Positions 43,522 to 55,812 of a DNA stretch of 64,000 nucleotides are shown here, one piece after another. Made by a program: the position numbers and the translations under genes. This stretch comes from Cristatella mucedo (Eukaryota; Bryozoa; Phylactolaemata; Cristatellidae). The stretch spans positions 8,524,001 to 8,588,000 of the forward strand of contig WPIO01000009.1 in assembly GCA_009760855.2 (NCBI GenBank), read 5' to 3'. A model generated the notes under the pieces. The model did not search any database, was not told where the DNA came from, and was given only the letters and a program-made list of their open reading frames with translations. Position 1 is the first letter of the stretch, and every line of letters begins with the position of its first letter.

Positions 43522-44395
43522 AAGCATTTGTTCTTTCGTATCCCCTGGCCATTGTCTCACGTTGAAGCAAACTATGCAAGTGCCGATCGTGCGTCTGTGC
43601 CTGATCATCACAAGTGCTGTTGCCGTTTTGCTTTTCTGACGATCGTGCAGGTCGTGGGGCAGTTGGTTTTATTCAGACGAGTGTATGTGCCGTAAGCAAC
43701 TTGAGCGGTAGCGCAGTGTCCAAGCGATGGCAGCATTGGCAGCAGCGGCTGCTCAGCCCTGCAGGCGATCGAATGCATTGAACGGTCAAATGGGACTTCC
43801 GGGCGTGAGGCACATAATCGATGAAAGGCAGCAATTCTCGCTGCACCCAGTGCTGCTAATAGGCTGGCCGTTCGTTGTTTGTTAGTGAGAATGGCTTAAT
43901 GGCCAGCTGTGGAGGGACGGCTACTCAATCCCTTCAACGCAAGACGATGGCTAACGAATTACCAAGCTTAGCCTGAAAGTATGCTCAAGCATTTGCACAA
44001 TTAACGTGGCTGTGTTATTACATGGCTGGCCAATTAAACGGTAGGCTCGGCTGGGTAGATTAACTATCGTTCTTGATGAGAAGGCTGGACGGCATTTGGC
44101 TGAAGCAGCAATTTATTTACCAGCTGCACAAAGTGTGATCCATTCACAGCTGTGCACTTCCCATAATAGCTACAGACCGTTTGGGGATTTGTCTGCGTGG
44201 CACGCATAGACATGCTTTACCATCAACATGACGGCTACCCTCGTCAACTGCTGCACAGCTTGCATTTGAGCCGCCCATGATATGGACTCGGCGAAAGGGT
44301 CATGCAGTGCCGGTGATGCTTGTATTCAGACGGACCTTCATTGGCAGTTGGCATTGACAGCAAAGGATTGGCCATCTGAATGTGTGTGCTGATGG
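43522..44395. other. no recognised feature
   Basis: Intronic by inference. No repeat family recognised. Confidence 0.4.
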
Positions 44396-44397
44396 GT

Positions 44398-45190
44398 GGC
44401 TGCTGAAAGGATCTGTGCTTGGTCTGCTTTCGTTTGCGGTTTTTACCCCCCCCCCATCTTGTCGATATAATCGCTAAGCACTATCTAATTTTTATTTTTT
44501 ATGCAGCTGATGCACAGCTGAACCTGTGCTTTGATCCATGCCTGGCTTCCAGCTTGTCGAACTCTTTTTTTACTCCCGTGGAGCATGTGCTGCTGACATT
44601 CCAACATGGATAATGGCAAGCTTTCTCAAATTTACTGAGGATAAAAAATAGAAAAATCCAGTGTTCCTTGGAAATTGAAAAGCTTAACCCTCAAAATAGG
44701 CTCGGCCAGCATTATATCTGGTATCATGTGCATGCAATCTGGTTTTCCTATTCCAAACAAACCTTTCAGCAGATGACCACATCATCTCCACAGTCAAGAC
44801 AGCTTATTTCCAGCTGCTTACGATTGCAAAAACTCGGGCTTGCTGATATGTTACCATAGCCAAGGCAAGCTGATCCATGCATTCTTGATGTTCCTTTTTG
44901 ATTCACTACTCACCTTTCTTTCTGCCTGGGATATCAGACACTTACTGTTGATGCGAAGCTCCGCCTATATGCTTCGCTGTTGTGAACATCACAACTACCT
45001 CACGGTACTGCCTCTCATCAACCTGTTCTGGCTTCCCATCAAGCAGTGTTTGGACTCATATGCTTATGCGCTGCGACTCCCTGCATATTATTAATCAGTT
45101 GACATGCTTCCTTTTCAAACATATCAAGAGAATTGACAGATTTAGTTCTCTTTGGGCTTTAGACAAATATTTAATTGTTATTATTATTGC
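44398..45190 (+). mobile_element. LINE family A, sense, strongly decayed
   Basis: Follows the RT end, thumb and C-terminal order (gctgatgcacagctgaacct at about 44505; FLKF-like region at 44620; thumb at 44850-44950), ending in an ATTATTATTA tract at 45177-45190. Many indels. Confidence 0.7.
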
Positions 45191-45374
45191 TATACCTGAA
45201 CATCCGAGCACAGATGTGCTTCCTTGCAACTATACCCAATTTATTTGAAAAAAATCAGTGTTTTAATATCCAATTACTCGTATTGCATTCTTTGTAGTAC
45301 TGCAACTTAGTGGAAGAGGCTGTTTTTCACCTTGCCTTGTAGAGGTGCAAATAAGAAATTTGTTACAATTTTGT

Positions 45375-45505
45375 TTTCCTGGTTTGGCCCAGGGATAAGG
45401 TGCTCGCCTATAACGACTAAGGTTGTGGACTCGAACTATAAAGTATATGTAAAGCAACTGGATGGAGGTCAAGTTATCTTAGAGTCTATAGAAATGAATT
45501 ATGTT
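45375..45505 (+). repeat. SINE S2 copy
   Basis: Head ggtttggcccagggataagg, tgctcgcc; B-box-like ggactcgaact; tail aagttatcttagagtctata then gaaatgaattatg. Confidence 0.65.
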
Positions 45506-46392
45506 AAATGAATTATCTTGGCATTCAAAGAACTGGCTGAGGTAGGAATAGCCATAAAATCGAACTCGGAGCCAAATTTTGTGATGTAACCTAAAATGAC
45601 TATTAAAGATTAATATCAGTTTCAAAATTATACTACTAAATATCTTAGAAGAAAATCCCCACTTTATAAATTCGATGTGGAGGTGAGTCATGTTAAGTAA
45701 TCCAATAAGGCTAACTCGAAGGCTCATTTTTTCTGCCTGCCAATTCACATTTAATGCTAAACTAGTTGACTATTGGTTGCGGTAAAAATATCTACAGTTG
45801 ATGCCTATGCACTTCTTCTGAAAAAAAATGGAAGATGGTGATTGCTGGGATAGTTTGTAGTAGCTCGTTGGTTCCATGCTTGAGTGAAACTCATTACGCA
45901 ATTAGTTCTAATGATACAAAATTGTTTTTAAAATGTATGGATATTAATACTAGCTGGTTTGGCAGTCGTCTAAATAGGCATTGATTCTGTGGTTTATCCA
46001 TCCTAGCCAATGCATAAGTCGCACACCCAAATCCTCATACAGCATATTGATATTTGTACTGCATTTTGCATCTGCGGATTCATGATCACTTGACATTCTG
46101 CTAAAGAAAATTCGATATAAAAAATAAAGGTACACCAAGGGCACTATTTCTTTGGTAGACGTACTCTCAGTTTTGATTGAGATTCGAATAAAGTCGCTTG
46201 ATTTTTTTCTCTTCCATGCATGAGAATTTGGCTTGAGACGCTGGCGTAGCCTTTCAGTAATGAAAGTAGGATATTTTGAGTCCAGTTGACTTTGCAGCCC
46301 TCAGTGCTTCACGAGCAGACGGCTCTGCATTGTAATGAAGCCGTAGGGGCATGACTTTCCATTTTCTGCCAAGGTTTTCCATGACGCTAGCC
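45506..46392. other. no recognised feature
   Basis: A/T-rich sequence without recognised repeats or exons. Confidence 0.4.
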
Positions 46393-46395
46393 CCC

Positions 46396-46562
46396 CTGAG
46401 TCTTAGCCCAGGGGTAAGATGAGTGCACTTTACGACCCAGGTCGTGCATTCAAGTCCTGCAGCTGGCGATCCTTTATTGCCCACTGCAAGCCGCGATGAT
46501 AGCCTTTAAGGTTCTGCTGTCGCTATATAAATAAATGGGGCTGCTGAATCAGCTACATTTTT
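46396..46562 (+). repeat. SINE S1 copy
   Basis: Head gtcttagcccaggggtaaga; B-box-like cattcaagtcc; tail gatgatagcctttaaggttc and ggggctgctgaatcagcta. Confidence 0.8.
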
Positions 46563-47504
46563 TTAGGACTTTTATCAGTGATCGAAATGTCAACGATAAC
46601 AATCTTTGGTAAGGCTCAGTTCACTTAGCACTGCAACGGTTCAATTGAAAGTCTTTTAAGTTCTTAGGGGAAGTTTCTTCGGCAGCTGCAGCAGCATTTT
46701 TTGCACAGGCTTTGCTGCAACTGCTTGCTCTGTTTCCTATCAGATCTGATTAGGGCACTGATTGGGTCAGCTAGTCGGGGTATGGCAAAGAGTCTCTTTG
46801 CTGAGGCTGGCTTTGGTGGCTAAAGTTAAAAGCTACAGTGTCATCTAGCGGCTCTAGCCGCAATATCTCGGAGCCCCTCGGAGCTGGTTTTATGGTTCAT
46901 GGCCACCAGATCAAAAGTGTCGTTGTGCATTCCTTGGCACCGTACCAGATTGCTGTTTGCATACCCGATGGGTGTAGTGGACGATGATAGGGTAGGTGAC
47001 TAGCTCATCTGTGTCAGAGCAAAGCGGTCTAGACGTGTACTCAAGTTTCAGCCAGCCAGCGATTTAGATGGCATCGACCAGGAAGTGACATTTTCGAATG
47101 AGCAGTGGCCAAGTGGAGCTGGTGCAGCGCTGCTGTGGATTCCTTGTGCCAGCTGTGTATTTCTTTTTGAACGTTTGTGTGAATGAGAATGGAATCCTGG
47201 CCCATTGTAAGACACAGTATCCCAGGATTGACTCGACCGAGCAAAGACTCTCTGCAGAGCAGAGATTGTGTTGCCAGAAGTTGTCAACCTAGCGAAAAAA
47301 TACTTCGGACCTTTTTGACAATGCATTCACCGCTATTAGGAAGTAATGGCTGTCAAGTAAGTGATGCAGCAGAGTCGATACGAATTTGAGGCCAGGTTCT
47401 CTTGAGGTTACTTCGCTCATGTGACGATGGTGCTGGTACGATTATACGTATATGCCTTACACGATCATAACGTGGAAAGCTTTGGCCCATAAACACTCTT
47501 ATAT
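46563..47504. other. no recognised feature
   Basis: Short frames only. No named repeat seen. Confidence 0.4.
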
Positions 47505-47735
47505 ATTATATCTTAGCCCGGGAGTGAGGTGCTCGGCTTTGCCACCCAGGTCTTGGGTTCTAGTCCTGCCATGGGCAATCCTTTGCTGGTTTTTGAAAGT
47601 GGGGTGCTAGCTGCTAAGGCTCTTCTGCCGATATCTGAATAGGGCTGTTTGATCGGCTAACCTTTAGTTTACTTTAATTTAGCTGCAAAGGATTTTCTGC
47701 TGTTTTATAAATGTGGCTGTTGAATCAGCCAACCT
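47505..47735 (+). repeat. SINE S1 copy plus an extra S1 tail
   Basis: S1 body 47510-47670 (cttagcccgggagtgaggtg, gggttctagtcctgccatgg, agggctgtttgatcggctaa) followed by a second tail (aatgtggctgttgaatcagc) at about 47708-47735. Confidence 0.75.
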
Positions 47736-49735
47736 CTTTTTATATGTTTTTGTCTATGCCCGACCACCTGGCATAATTCTGACCAGCAAATTTCAGCCGA
47801 GCTGACCACGGTGAAGCCTGCTCGGGAGCTGGCCACTGAGGGAATGGGCATTATTAACCTTTTGCTTTAAAAGAGGCATCCATCATGTGTTGCCAGCTTC
47901 TGTCGACAGCTGCAATAAAGCGCAGTGGCAGAAAAGAGGTTGCTAGCCAGTCAGCCCTTCATTATGGTATCATCATATGCCGAAGATGCTACCAGATCAC
48001 TTCGGAGGGCAGCCCTAGCAGGAAGCAGAGCAAGAAATGCTCAGTGTGGATCATTGTAGTATCGAGACAGGAGTCTTCAAGGTGTGGCCAAGGTAGCCGC
48101 GAGATGGCATCAGTATTGACGCCATCTTCTGACCGACTGAGTTGGTACTAGCCCCACTTTGCATCCGCATTAATAAAAATTAGTCAAGTCCCGGTCCTAG
48201 TTCCCTAGGATAGTGGTTAACGTGAATTGGTCAGTAAGCAGCAGAGAATTATGGGTGAAATCGAGTGATTCAGAAAATTAATGACTATGCTTCCTAAGTC
48301 TGGAATAGTTTCACTGGCCGTTAGACAACAAAGGGGATTCGACAGTGGCAGGCCACGCCTATCTATCAGTCAACCGATGGTACAAGTCGCCACCCAGTCC
48401 ATAGTGCTACATATTTTTTAGGTTCGTAAGCTGACAGTAGCAGACACTCTGAACTCAATTGTGTCCTTAACGGTTTCCAAAGCCTGCTGGCATTCGGCAG
48501 TCCATTGCCATTTGCTGCTTTTTGTATCGGTTTTAACAATAGATGATATATTTGCACTAGGTTCTTGGTGGCACATCCCGTGGTCTCTGCATCTAGAAAC
48601 TATAGTTAGTAATTATTTGCAAACCTTATTATTCTCTTGTTTGTACCCTTCTTTTGCACAATTCGCTCCTTTCGAGCCCTTTGCTTTCCCACTAGATATC
48701 CTTGTATGGCCGTCAGTGCTTTGTTCGCCTGGCCCGGCGGTTGAGCTCCTTGCTTTATGGTAGAGTGCCGAGGTCCAATAATTGCAACTATTTTATTTTG
48801 GTCACTCATTTTCGAAGTCCGAGTGAGTGTTGACTAGCAGTGCTCACGCTATCGAAGATCGATGTTTATACTAAGAGTATTTCATCTTCTGGATTTTCCC
48901 AATTCTCGAGCGCTTCAGCAGAAAACTATGCGCGTTGTATGGGTGCTGATGTGCTCATTCAGCCGGACACGCTACAGGCCTGCATAGGGCCGCCAGGAAT
49001 TACAAAGCAGGGCTAAATGGCAAGGCCTTAAGGTGACTTGCTGTGGCTAGTTTCAAATCAAGCCCGATTAGCAGCTGTAGAGCTAGTTTTCAAGAGGTAA
49101 ATATTCATGGCTGTAGTTATTGGCTATAGCTGGAGGCGGCTCCTGGGAAGTCGGTAGCCCCTCGAAGCAAAACCCATTCGAAAGTGACACGGCTTATGCT
49201 TGCCTGCCTGCCAGCTATGTGAATTTGGCCCCTTTCCAAGCTAATTCGCCCTCAATTGTTTAGAAAGTCCTTGTATAGCCCCCTCTCTCCCCCTACCTGA
49301 AGAGACGGGGGGGGGGGGGGGCCTCGTGCCGAAAATCCATCGCCCAGCTTGCCTCTCTGGCCGCTGTAGCCCCCTGCCCCCTCTAGAGACCGACTCTGAA
49401 GCAGAGGAGCGCTAGACACTGTCTAGGAGGCCTCCTGAGCCATCCGATGGCCTGCCGGCCCTGTATGGAGAGAAAGGCATGCTCCCAGAGCTGCCAGCCG
49501 CCGAAGGTGCTCCACTCAGCATGTCGCTTGTGAGCTTGAGCTCTCTGGCCCACCGAGCCAACCCCTCTTATCTATATATGTATGCTCTTATAGGCTCTGA
49601 ACCTATGTGCAACCGGCCACACCTCCTTACCTGCCAAGTCCGCTCGGTTTTGGGTTGGAAGCCTTAGCACACTGTATAATCGAGACAGATCGCTTGCATC
49701 TATGTTTGCCTGCTTGGAAATTACGGTGTGCCTGC
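47736..49735. other. no recognised feature
   Basis: Mixed sequence with a G13-14 run at 49308-49321. No exon or family recognised. Confidence 0.4.
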
Positions 49736-49744
49736 AAGCAGCAT

Positions 49745-50170
49745 TGCTGCTCAAATAACAACATGAACAACATGGTTAGGAGTGACATTCACAGGGTCAG
49801 CATGCAAGTAAGGTTAGTGGCGGCATGCACAGTGTCAGCACGCATAAGCACATCAAGGACGAATCACAAGGACCCACTAAATGCTGTCCTAAGTATGTGT
49901 GTTTTTAAGTTCTTTTTAAATGTGGTCAAGTCAGGGACGTCATGACGGAAGTCCGGAGTGAGTTCCAGGCTTTGGGAGCATACGAACTAAATGCACGGTC
50001 TCCAAAGGATTTGAGGTTTGTACGAGGTATTGGTAAACTATTGGATTCTGAAAAACGGGTGGTGTGATGTTTGGCCTGGTGGGGGAGTAGATCTGAGAGA
50101 TAGGCTGGAGCCAAAGAATGAAGTGACCTAATAGTGAGCAACAAAACCTTGAAGTCGATCTGTTGCAAAT
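49745..50170 (-). mobile_element. LINE family A, antisense, both ends truncated
   Basis: 3' UTR (ggttaggagtgacattcaca) and C-terminal domain (antisense frame 49926-50243: SLHSLAPAYLSDLLPHQAKH and RAFSSYAPKAWNSL). The stem-loop and tail are absent. Confidence 0.85.
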
Positions 50171-50642
50171 ATTTGGGCTTAATAGATGTTCTTCTGTCCA
50201 GGCTTGCTGCGCAAAATGGTTTGACACCAATTCCCTCAGGCAAACGATAGGAGCAAAAGGCAGCTTGTATTAGCAGTCGTAGAAGCTTGAAGTCCAGCTG
50301 CAGCCTCAGCTGCAGATTTGCATTGACTCACCTGCGCACACGAGTGTCACCTGCATCGGTTTGTCGATTGGTTAGACGAAGCCGAACTTTCCATCGAATC
50401 GGTTGGGCAACAGGCATTGCATGTTTTACCTTAATACCGAGTTATGATTAAAAAAATTGCTTATACCACGGTCGGGCGAAGTTTCCAATTAGTAAAGCAG
50501 TCTTGCTTTAGTGCATGCGCAGGTTGCTGAGCCGCTTAGCAGCATCGTTGTTAAGTGCAACTTGTGGTTTAGTTTTCGTGCATGTCATTTCGTAGTCGTT
50601 TCCGATGCTGCTGCCACTTGCTCTTGTCGCCCACTTGAAGCA

Positions 50643-50716
50643 TACATTACATTACACTACATTACATTACATTACATTACACTTGAAGATACATTACATT
50701 ACATTACACTTGAAGC
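50643..50716 (+). repeat. (ACATT)n tandem repeat with embedded ACTTGAAG copies
   Basis: Runs of acatt are broken three times by acttgaag, so the array is a higher-order repeat of (acatt)n-acttgaag. Confidence 0.9.
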
Positions 50717-50821
50717 CTGCTCCAAGCGCCTGCTTTCCGGTTCCTACCTGAGCTGTGCGTACCGTTCCAGTTTTCATTGGGCATGCATGTTTTCACCAGA
50801 TCACCGCCCCTTCTTTTGCAG

Positions 50822-50880
50822 CCCGAAGATGTGCTGTCAAGCCAGCCTGGAGGCCGTGGATGCACAAGCTGCCACCGCCG
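50822..50880 (+). CDS. OTUD3: candidate small OTUD3 exon
   Basis: This is a 59-bp segment with a strong acceptor (gccccttcttttgcag) and a strong donor (GCCG|gtaagc). Its phase fits the preceding exon: CT plus C gives Leu, then PKMCCQASLEAVDAQAATA, leaving one base. The other frames are also open, so the open frame adds little. The case rests on splice signals and phase. The preceding intron would be 7.3 kb. Confidence 0.42.
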
Positions 50881-50884
50881 GTAA

Positions 50885-52301
50885 GCATTTCCCCTCACTG
50901 CTAGAAGTACTCTGTAGGTGCGGCAGGGTCGCCTATGCACATGACTGCAAAAAGAGGGGTGGATGGTAGTGAGACCAAGACTACTAATCTCAAAGGTATT
51001 GCTCCAGGTGGTTTTTGCCGAACCTAGACCTAAGCTAGAACCTAGCCTAGCACGGACAAAGAGGCACGTAGAGACACGTAGATCTGTGCCACTTAGTGTG
51101 GCCCCCTCCCTCCTTCGGCTGGCGCGTGTGTGAGTGTGTGTGGTGCCCGTGCCATTACAAGTGCACGATGTGCTGAGAAAAATGGAGGCCAATTCTGCGG
51201 CCTTGGCATGCGACTGTACACCTACACTGACAAGAAAAAAACAGCTGCCATGTAGAGATCCTGCTGGCCAAATTGTTTTAAGCTCGTTTGGGAGCTAGTT
51301 GAAGCTGTCCAGTAAAGCTTCACTGATGAACAATGAGCAATATAGCAGTTTTCTAAAGGGCGCTTGTTGTGCAGTATTGCATTGCCACGCTAGATGCAAG
51401 GCAGCCTGTGTGCTGTAGCTCTTGTTCGGCACGCACTCATGCCGGGATTTCAAGCTGACATGCTTGGATGCATGCTTCCGGGCCTTAAGTCAAGCAGTCC
51501 ACTCTCTCCCCTGCAGCAGGAAGCGTTTTCTTTGTCAGGGGTCAGCACTTTCCTTAAAAATGTTCAACCCAGTTGAAGTATCTAGTATGCTCCCGGGCTC
51601 AAAGGGACCCGAGTGGCATGAAGTGGTGGCCATGTAGAGCTCAGGATGGAGAAGAAGCGTCCACTGTAACCCGGGTCACGGGACACGGGGTGGGAGGTGC
51701 CGGTCTGCTAGTTCTTTTGCATCCGGCCTCTTCTGCATCTTCGCATTGTGGCCTTCTGGCACAAGCCAGATTGAATCTAATTAATAAATAATAATAATAA
51801 ATAATAAATTGATTATAGATGGATCCGGGTCCGTCGAGCTGCAGAGCCTCGCTTACAAGACTCGAAATGTGCACTGGTGGCAATCACGTGGCCGGAAAAT
51901 CTTTACGTTTTGTCTTATTTGGTGTATTGCATAGCACCTACCAAGTCCATCTTTGTTTGCTAGTTTTAATTTTTTACATTTCATACATGGCCGGTCCACC
52001 TTCGGCTTGGCTAGAGGAGGCAGTTATTCTTTGCTATTGGCATGTTCGACCGGCCTTTTTGATGGATTTAACGATTTCGGCAAGCCCTGTCAGAATGGCC
52101 GCTGAAAGCTGTCAGGCCGCCCCTGCTGACAGCTTTCGTCGCGCCGCCAAGGCCTTGTGCAGCCACGCTGTAGGATACATGGGGCGTTTCCCTCAAGCTT
52201 GCCTGTGGTTGCCTATAGAAGACGATTTGCATGGCCGAGGCTTGGTGCGAAGGGCCTACTCGGTTTAAGCCGTCAATGTGGTAGTGAGCTGGATGTCCAT
52301 G

Positions 52302-52302
<1 letters not shown>
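50885..52302. other. no recognised feature
   Basis: A 149-codon frame (51819-52268) without domain. (AAT)n-like run at 51783-51810. Confidence 0.35.

Positions 52303-52328
<26 letters not shown>
52301..52328 (+). repeat. (CTG)n trinucleotide repeat
   Basis: About nine CTG units. Confidence 0.9.
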
Positions 52329-52332
<4 letters not shown>

Positions 52333-53324
52333 ACTCGGCAGATTAGGTCCTGAGCCCACTCTCCACACATCGGCTTGAGGCTGCCGACATTTCAGTTTAA
52401 GCGGTATGAGCAGTTTTTGCTTGCAGAAAGTTTGGCACCCAGGGGCCGTGATGTGTTTCCTCTCATTATGCCTATCATTAGTTCGATTGCAATTCTTTAT
52501 GGGAGCTAAAACAGGCCTCGGCGACCCAGGCTGCTCTCCTGACCTAAAGGTAAGACTTTTCTCGTGCTAACGGCAAGAACTTTGCTGTCCCGTCACGAGT
52601 TCGATGGCCATCAGTAGGCATGACAGCTCGTCGAGTTCAAGCTAGCAAGTCAAAAGATCAAAGTCTTCCATGCAGCTGCAGCATACAGCACAGCTTTGTT
52701 CCGTGCAGCTTATTGCTAAGCATATGCTAGCTCATCTCCACTTTAGCTGTGCTGGATCTTACCGAGTGCTGCCTGCCAGATGTGCAGTCTTCCACGGCTG
52801 ACAGGCTGCTTTCTGGGGTTATTTGGAGTGATTCACTTGGATGAAAGCTAAAAATGATCCGACTGGGAAGTAAGTAAAGCGTTTCTTCTCTTCGAGAGTT
52901 GCAGGAAATCGCTTATAAGACTCGAGATAACGTTCATATGTTATAAAAGGCTCTGGAGTAACCTGGTTGTAGACTTTCTTAGTGTGGCCGAACCCCAGCA
53001 ACCCTTTGAAACCCGATTGAGGGCGTCTGTACCCTTAAGTGAGTGGCCCAGCCCTGTGGCCAGTTGTGTCCCGTTGTTGGTGTTGCTCACCTGCTTCACA
53101 CGAATCGTTGTGCTGCTCAAGAATTAAAGCTGGCCGTTTTGGGTCATTCTGGAGCTTAGCAGCTGGAAGCTACTCGTTAAGCTGCAGTTTGAATACCTGT
53201 AGGCCCTTTCATTTTCGTCATGCCATCTATACTTTGGGCGCATTCCAAGCCAGATGGATGCTATTAGCACCGTATTTGCTGGCAAAAAGTTGGTTCCAAA
53301 ATGACAGGCAGACGTAAGTGACCG

Positions 53325-53380
53325 GAATTCCAGTCTTCCCCCGGAAGCTAGATGAGCTTACCGGGGAAAGACTGGAATTC
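53325..53380. repeat. short strong hairpin
   Basis: Arms 53325-53349 and 53355-53380 (gaattccagtcttccccc against ggggaaagactggaattc, plus AAGCT/AGCTT) leave a loop of about 5 bases, with few mismatches. Surrounding DNA is unannotated. Confidence 0.8.
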
Positions 53381-54329
53381 TTGGCTCGCAATGGTGTCTA
53401 TGTAACTGGGCAATGGGAGATGAGCTCCCATGACTTGATTCATGTGACTCTGCTGCAAATACTATGCATAAGTCAATGTAAACGCGCATATACTTCAAGC
53501 GTATACTTGACAGCACATGTACAAGGCAGTCGTTGCCTACGTTCCTGTTTGGGGTGCATGCACCTCGTGAACGTTTTTTTCGCATTGAATGACCGAATGG
53601 GGTACAACGAATAGGGCTGCTGGTCCCGACCTGAGCCAAAGGGGCATTGGCAATACCACCCAATGTGCGCTACTCGAAGTGGCCTCGAGATGGCTCAAGC
53701 TTTGACACCCCTTTAAAACTTGCTCTGCACACCTTCTTTTTAAAGAAGACCCATAAAGGTTATTTCTTTTCTGTACAGCTCTCGAAGCTTGCCATAGAGC
53801 AGCTGCCGGTTCGTCGTAAATGTATGCAGCCGGAACTAGAGAACTTAATTTATTAAGTAAATGTTTGGAGCCTGCTGCTCTGCTTGAGCTAAAGTCGTAA
53901 TTGACACTTGGCGCGATTGCATGCTGCAACAGGTGTCTAGTGTTTTGAAAAACCGCCTTATGTTACAGCTGTTTTGCCGGCAAGACTGAGCAGACAAGAC
54001 TCTGTTCTTGAGCACTGCACTGTTTGTGAGGGCCAGAATGTAATGACGTCGGTGCGATCACGGCTGCTTTGCTTGAAATTTTTTGTTGAGCGCAATAAGA
54101 CATCAACACAATCAGCCTCACTTCAGCTGCAATCAAAACAAATCGCAGTGGCAGTGTCTCAGTATCAGAGTTGCCATCCGGCTGCCTAATTTATACTGAG
54201 TCGGTTCGCTTGGTCCGTACCGGTCATATCAGAGAGCAGGAGTGGAGGGCACCATTTGCCCGGCCCCACACCGCACAATGGAGCACAAATGTGCATGCAT
54301 GAGCTGCATACTTTTTTGCTAAACTCCAC

Positions 54330-54505
54330 TCGATGAGCAACTGCCAAGTTTGAGTCGCATAAAAACATTAACTTCGTGCTGTAATTTTTCATTAATTTTG
54401 GGTCTTCCCTTCTTACATGAAAATCTTGTGGGTCTTGCCCTCTACATGTAAAAAAGGGCGGGTCTTGCCCACCCAGATGAAAATCCTTGCTCTGCCACTA
54501 TGCGT
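54330..54505 (+). repeat. Dispersed repeat R2, copy 1, with a 30-37 bp internal tandem
   Basis: The unit gggtcttgcc...acatgaaaatc occurs three times. The first unit and its left flank (taatttttcattaattttgg) are shared with 61612-61745. Confidence 0.65.
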
Positions 54506-54631
54506 ACAATCGTAGGCATTTGGAAGAGCGTTACTGAGTAGGGGTGGCACAATACTCCCGTTTGGGGACTTATGCATACACAAACTTACTAAACTGTTTG
54601 AGAGTTACTACAATAAAAAGTAACAGTACAG

Positions 54632-54665
54632 CAATTACAATAATAATAATAATAATAATAATACA
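54632..54665 (+). repeat. (AAT)n microsatellite
   Basis: About nine AAT units adjoining the tail of an antisense S1. Confidence 0.9.
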
Positions 54666-54667
54666 AT

Positions 54668-54832
54668 TCAGCAGCAGCAGCCTAAAAGAAAAAGAGCCTT
54701 CGTCGGCTGACACCCATTGGTTGCAGTATGCAACCCTTATTTTCTGCCTCAGGACTCCAACCTACGACCTAGGTCGAGAAGTGCAAGCATCTTGCCATTG
54801 AGCTAAGACGATGTAAATGGATATTTCTACTC
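54668..54832 (-). repeat. SINE S1, antisense, diverged
   Basis: Contains aaagagccttcgtcggctga, ggactccaacctacgaccta and ccattgagctaagac. Confidence 0.65.
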
Positions 54833-55004
54833 TTATTGTAACGTATTGTGGCAAAATGTGGAGGCCATCGGTTTGTCTTTGTCACTGTGGCAACCAATTT
54901 CTTGGTCGGCTCTTGCAATATCCAAGTTACTTTTAATGAAGGATAGTCTATCACTGCCTGCAACTTTGCAATATCCACGGGGGAGGGGTGGTCATGCCAA
55001 GTAG

Positions 55005-55600
55005 TAATAAGCATGTAATTTTATTGTGCTCTGAGAGAACCAAATCTCTGTATCATCTGATTAATGATAGTAACATGTACAATTGCAGAATGCTTGTGCA
55101 CTCTTTGACTATTCCCAGTGGATTACAAAAATGCTTTGCATTTCTTTTTAAATGTCATCAATTCAGGGGATGTCAGGATTTCCACCTGACTGTGTTTCCT
55201 TTGCAGCAAATGTAAAGCGCCTGAAAAGAGATTGAGTTCTCTGAGGGCGCTTTATCATGTGTGCTATTATTATTATTATTTCGGTCGATAGATCGATCCA
55301 GGCTTGGGTTACTAAGGAACTAAGGGCACGGCCACCGAAGGATTTGAGGTTGGTTAGATGCAGAGCTATACGATCGGATTAGGAGGAACAGGTAGCATGC
55401 TGTTGGAAAGCCTGGGATTTGGTATTTCAGATAGATAAGCTGGAGCATGAGAGTGTGAGCGTCTGCACCTTAAAGTCGTTCTGTTGCTTAATTGGTAGCC
55501 GTTTCATGTTAGAGAGAAGTTTGTGTAATATGCCAGCTTCGAAGGTCACGACAAACAGGCCTTGGGGGCAGAGTTCTGCATCAACTGTAAGCCTGTCGTA
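55005..55600. mobile_element. LINE family A, three pieces in alternating orientation
   Basis: 55010-55060 is an antisense stem-loop remnant. 55085-55280 is sense 3' UTR, stem-loop (gcgcctgaaaagagattgag) and (ATT)n tail. 55290-55600 is an antisense C-terminal region (ccgaaggatttgaggttggt; agataagctggagcatgaga). The last two abut tail to truncated end. Confidence 0.78.
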
Positions 55601-55611
55601 ATGAATACATT

Positions 55612-55616
<5 letters not shown>

Positions 55617-55672
<56 letters not shown>

Positions 55673-55681
55673 TGTGTGTCA
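55617..55681 (+). repeat. (GT)n microsatellite
   Basis: An almost pure GT tract with one GCGCGC interruption. Confidence 0.95.
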
Positions 55682-55684
55682 CAC

Positions 55685-55812
55685 TGCAAGCTGGTCTTTG
55701 CCAAGGAGGTAAGGTGTTCGCTCTTCACGACCTAGGTCGTGGGTTCGAGTCCTGTAGTGTTCAATCGTTTAATACCCACTGCAAGCGGTGGTGATGGAGG
55801 TTATAATTCCTC
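55685..55812 (+). repeat. SINE S1, 3' truncated
   Basis: Head ctttgccaaggaggtaaggt, B box gggttcgagtcc, body to gcaagcggtggtgatgga. Confidence 0.8.

Noticed and set aside
50643-50716. CRISPR-like array
   Set aside because: The unit is a pentamer without unique spacers, in a eukaryotic intron.
52430-52558. Further OTUD3 exon ending ACCTAAAG|gtaaga
   Set aside because: The phase required by the preceding candidate runs into a stop, and the open alternative frame has no family motif.
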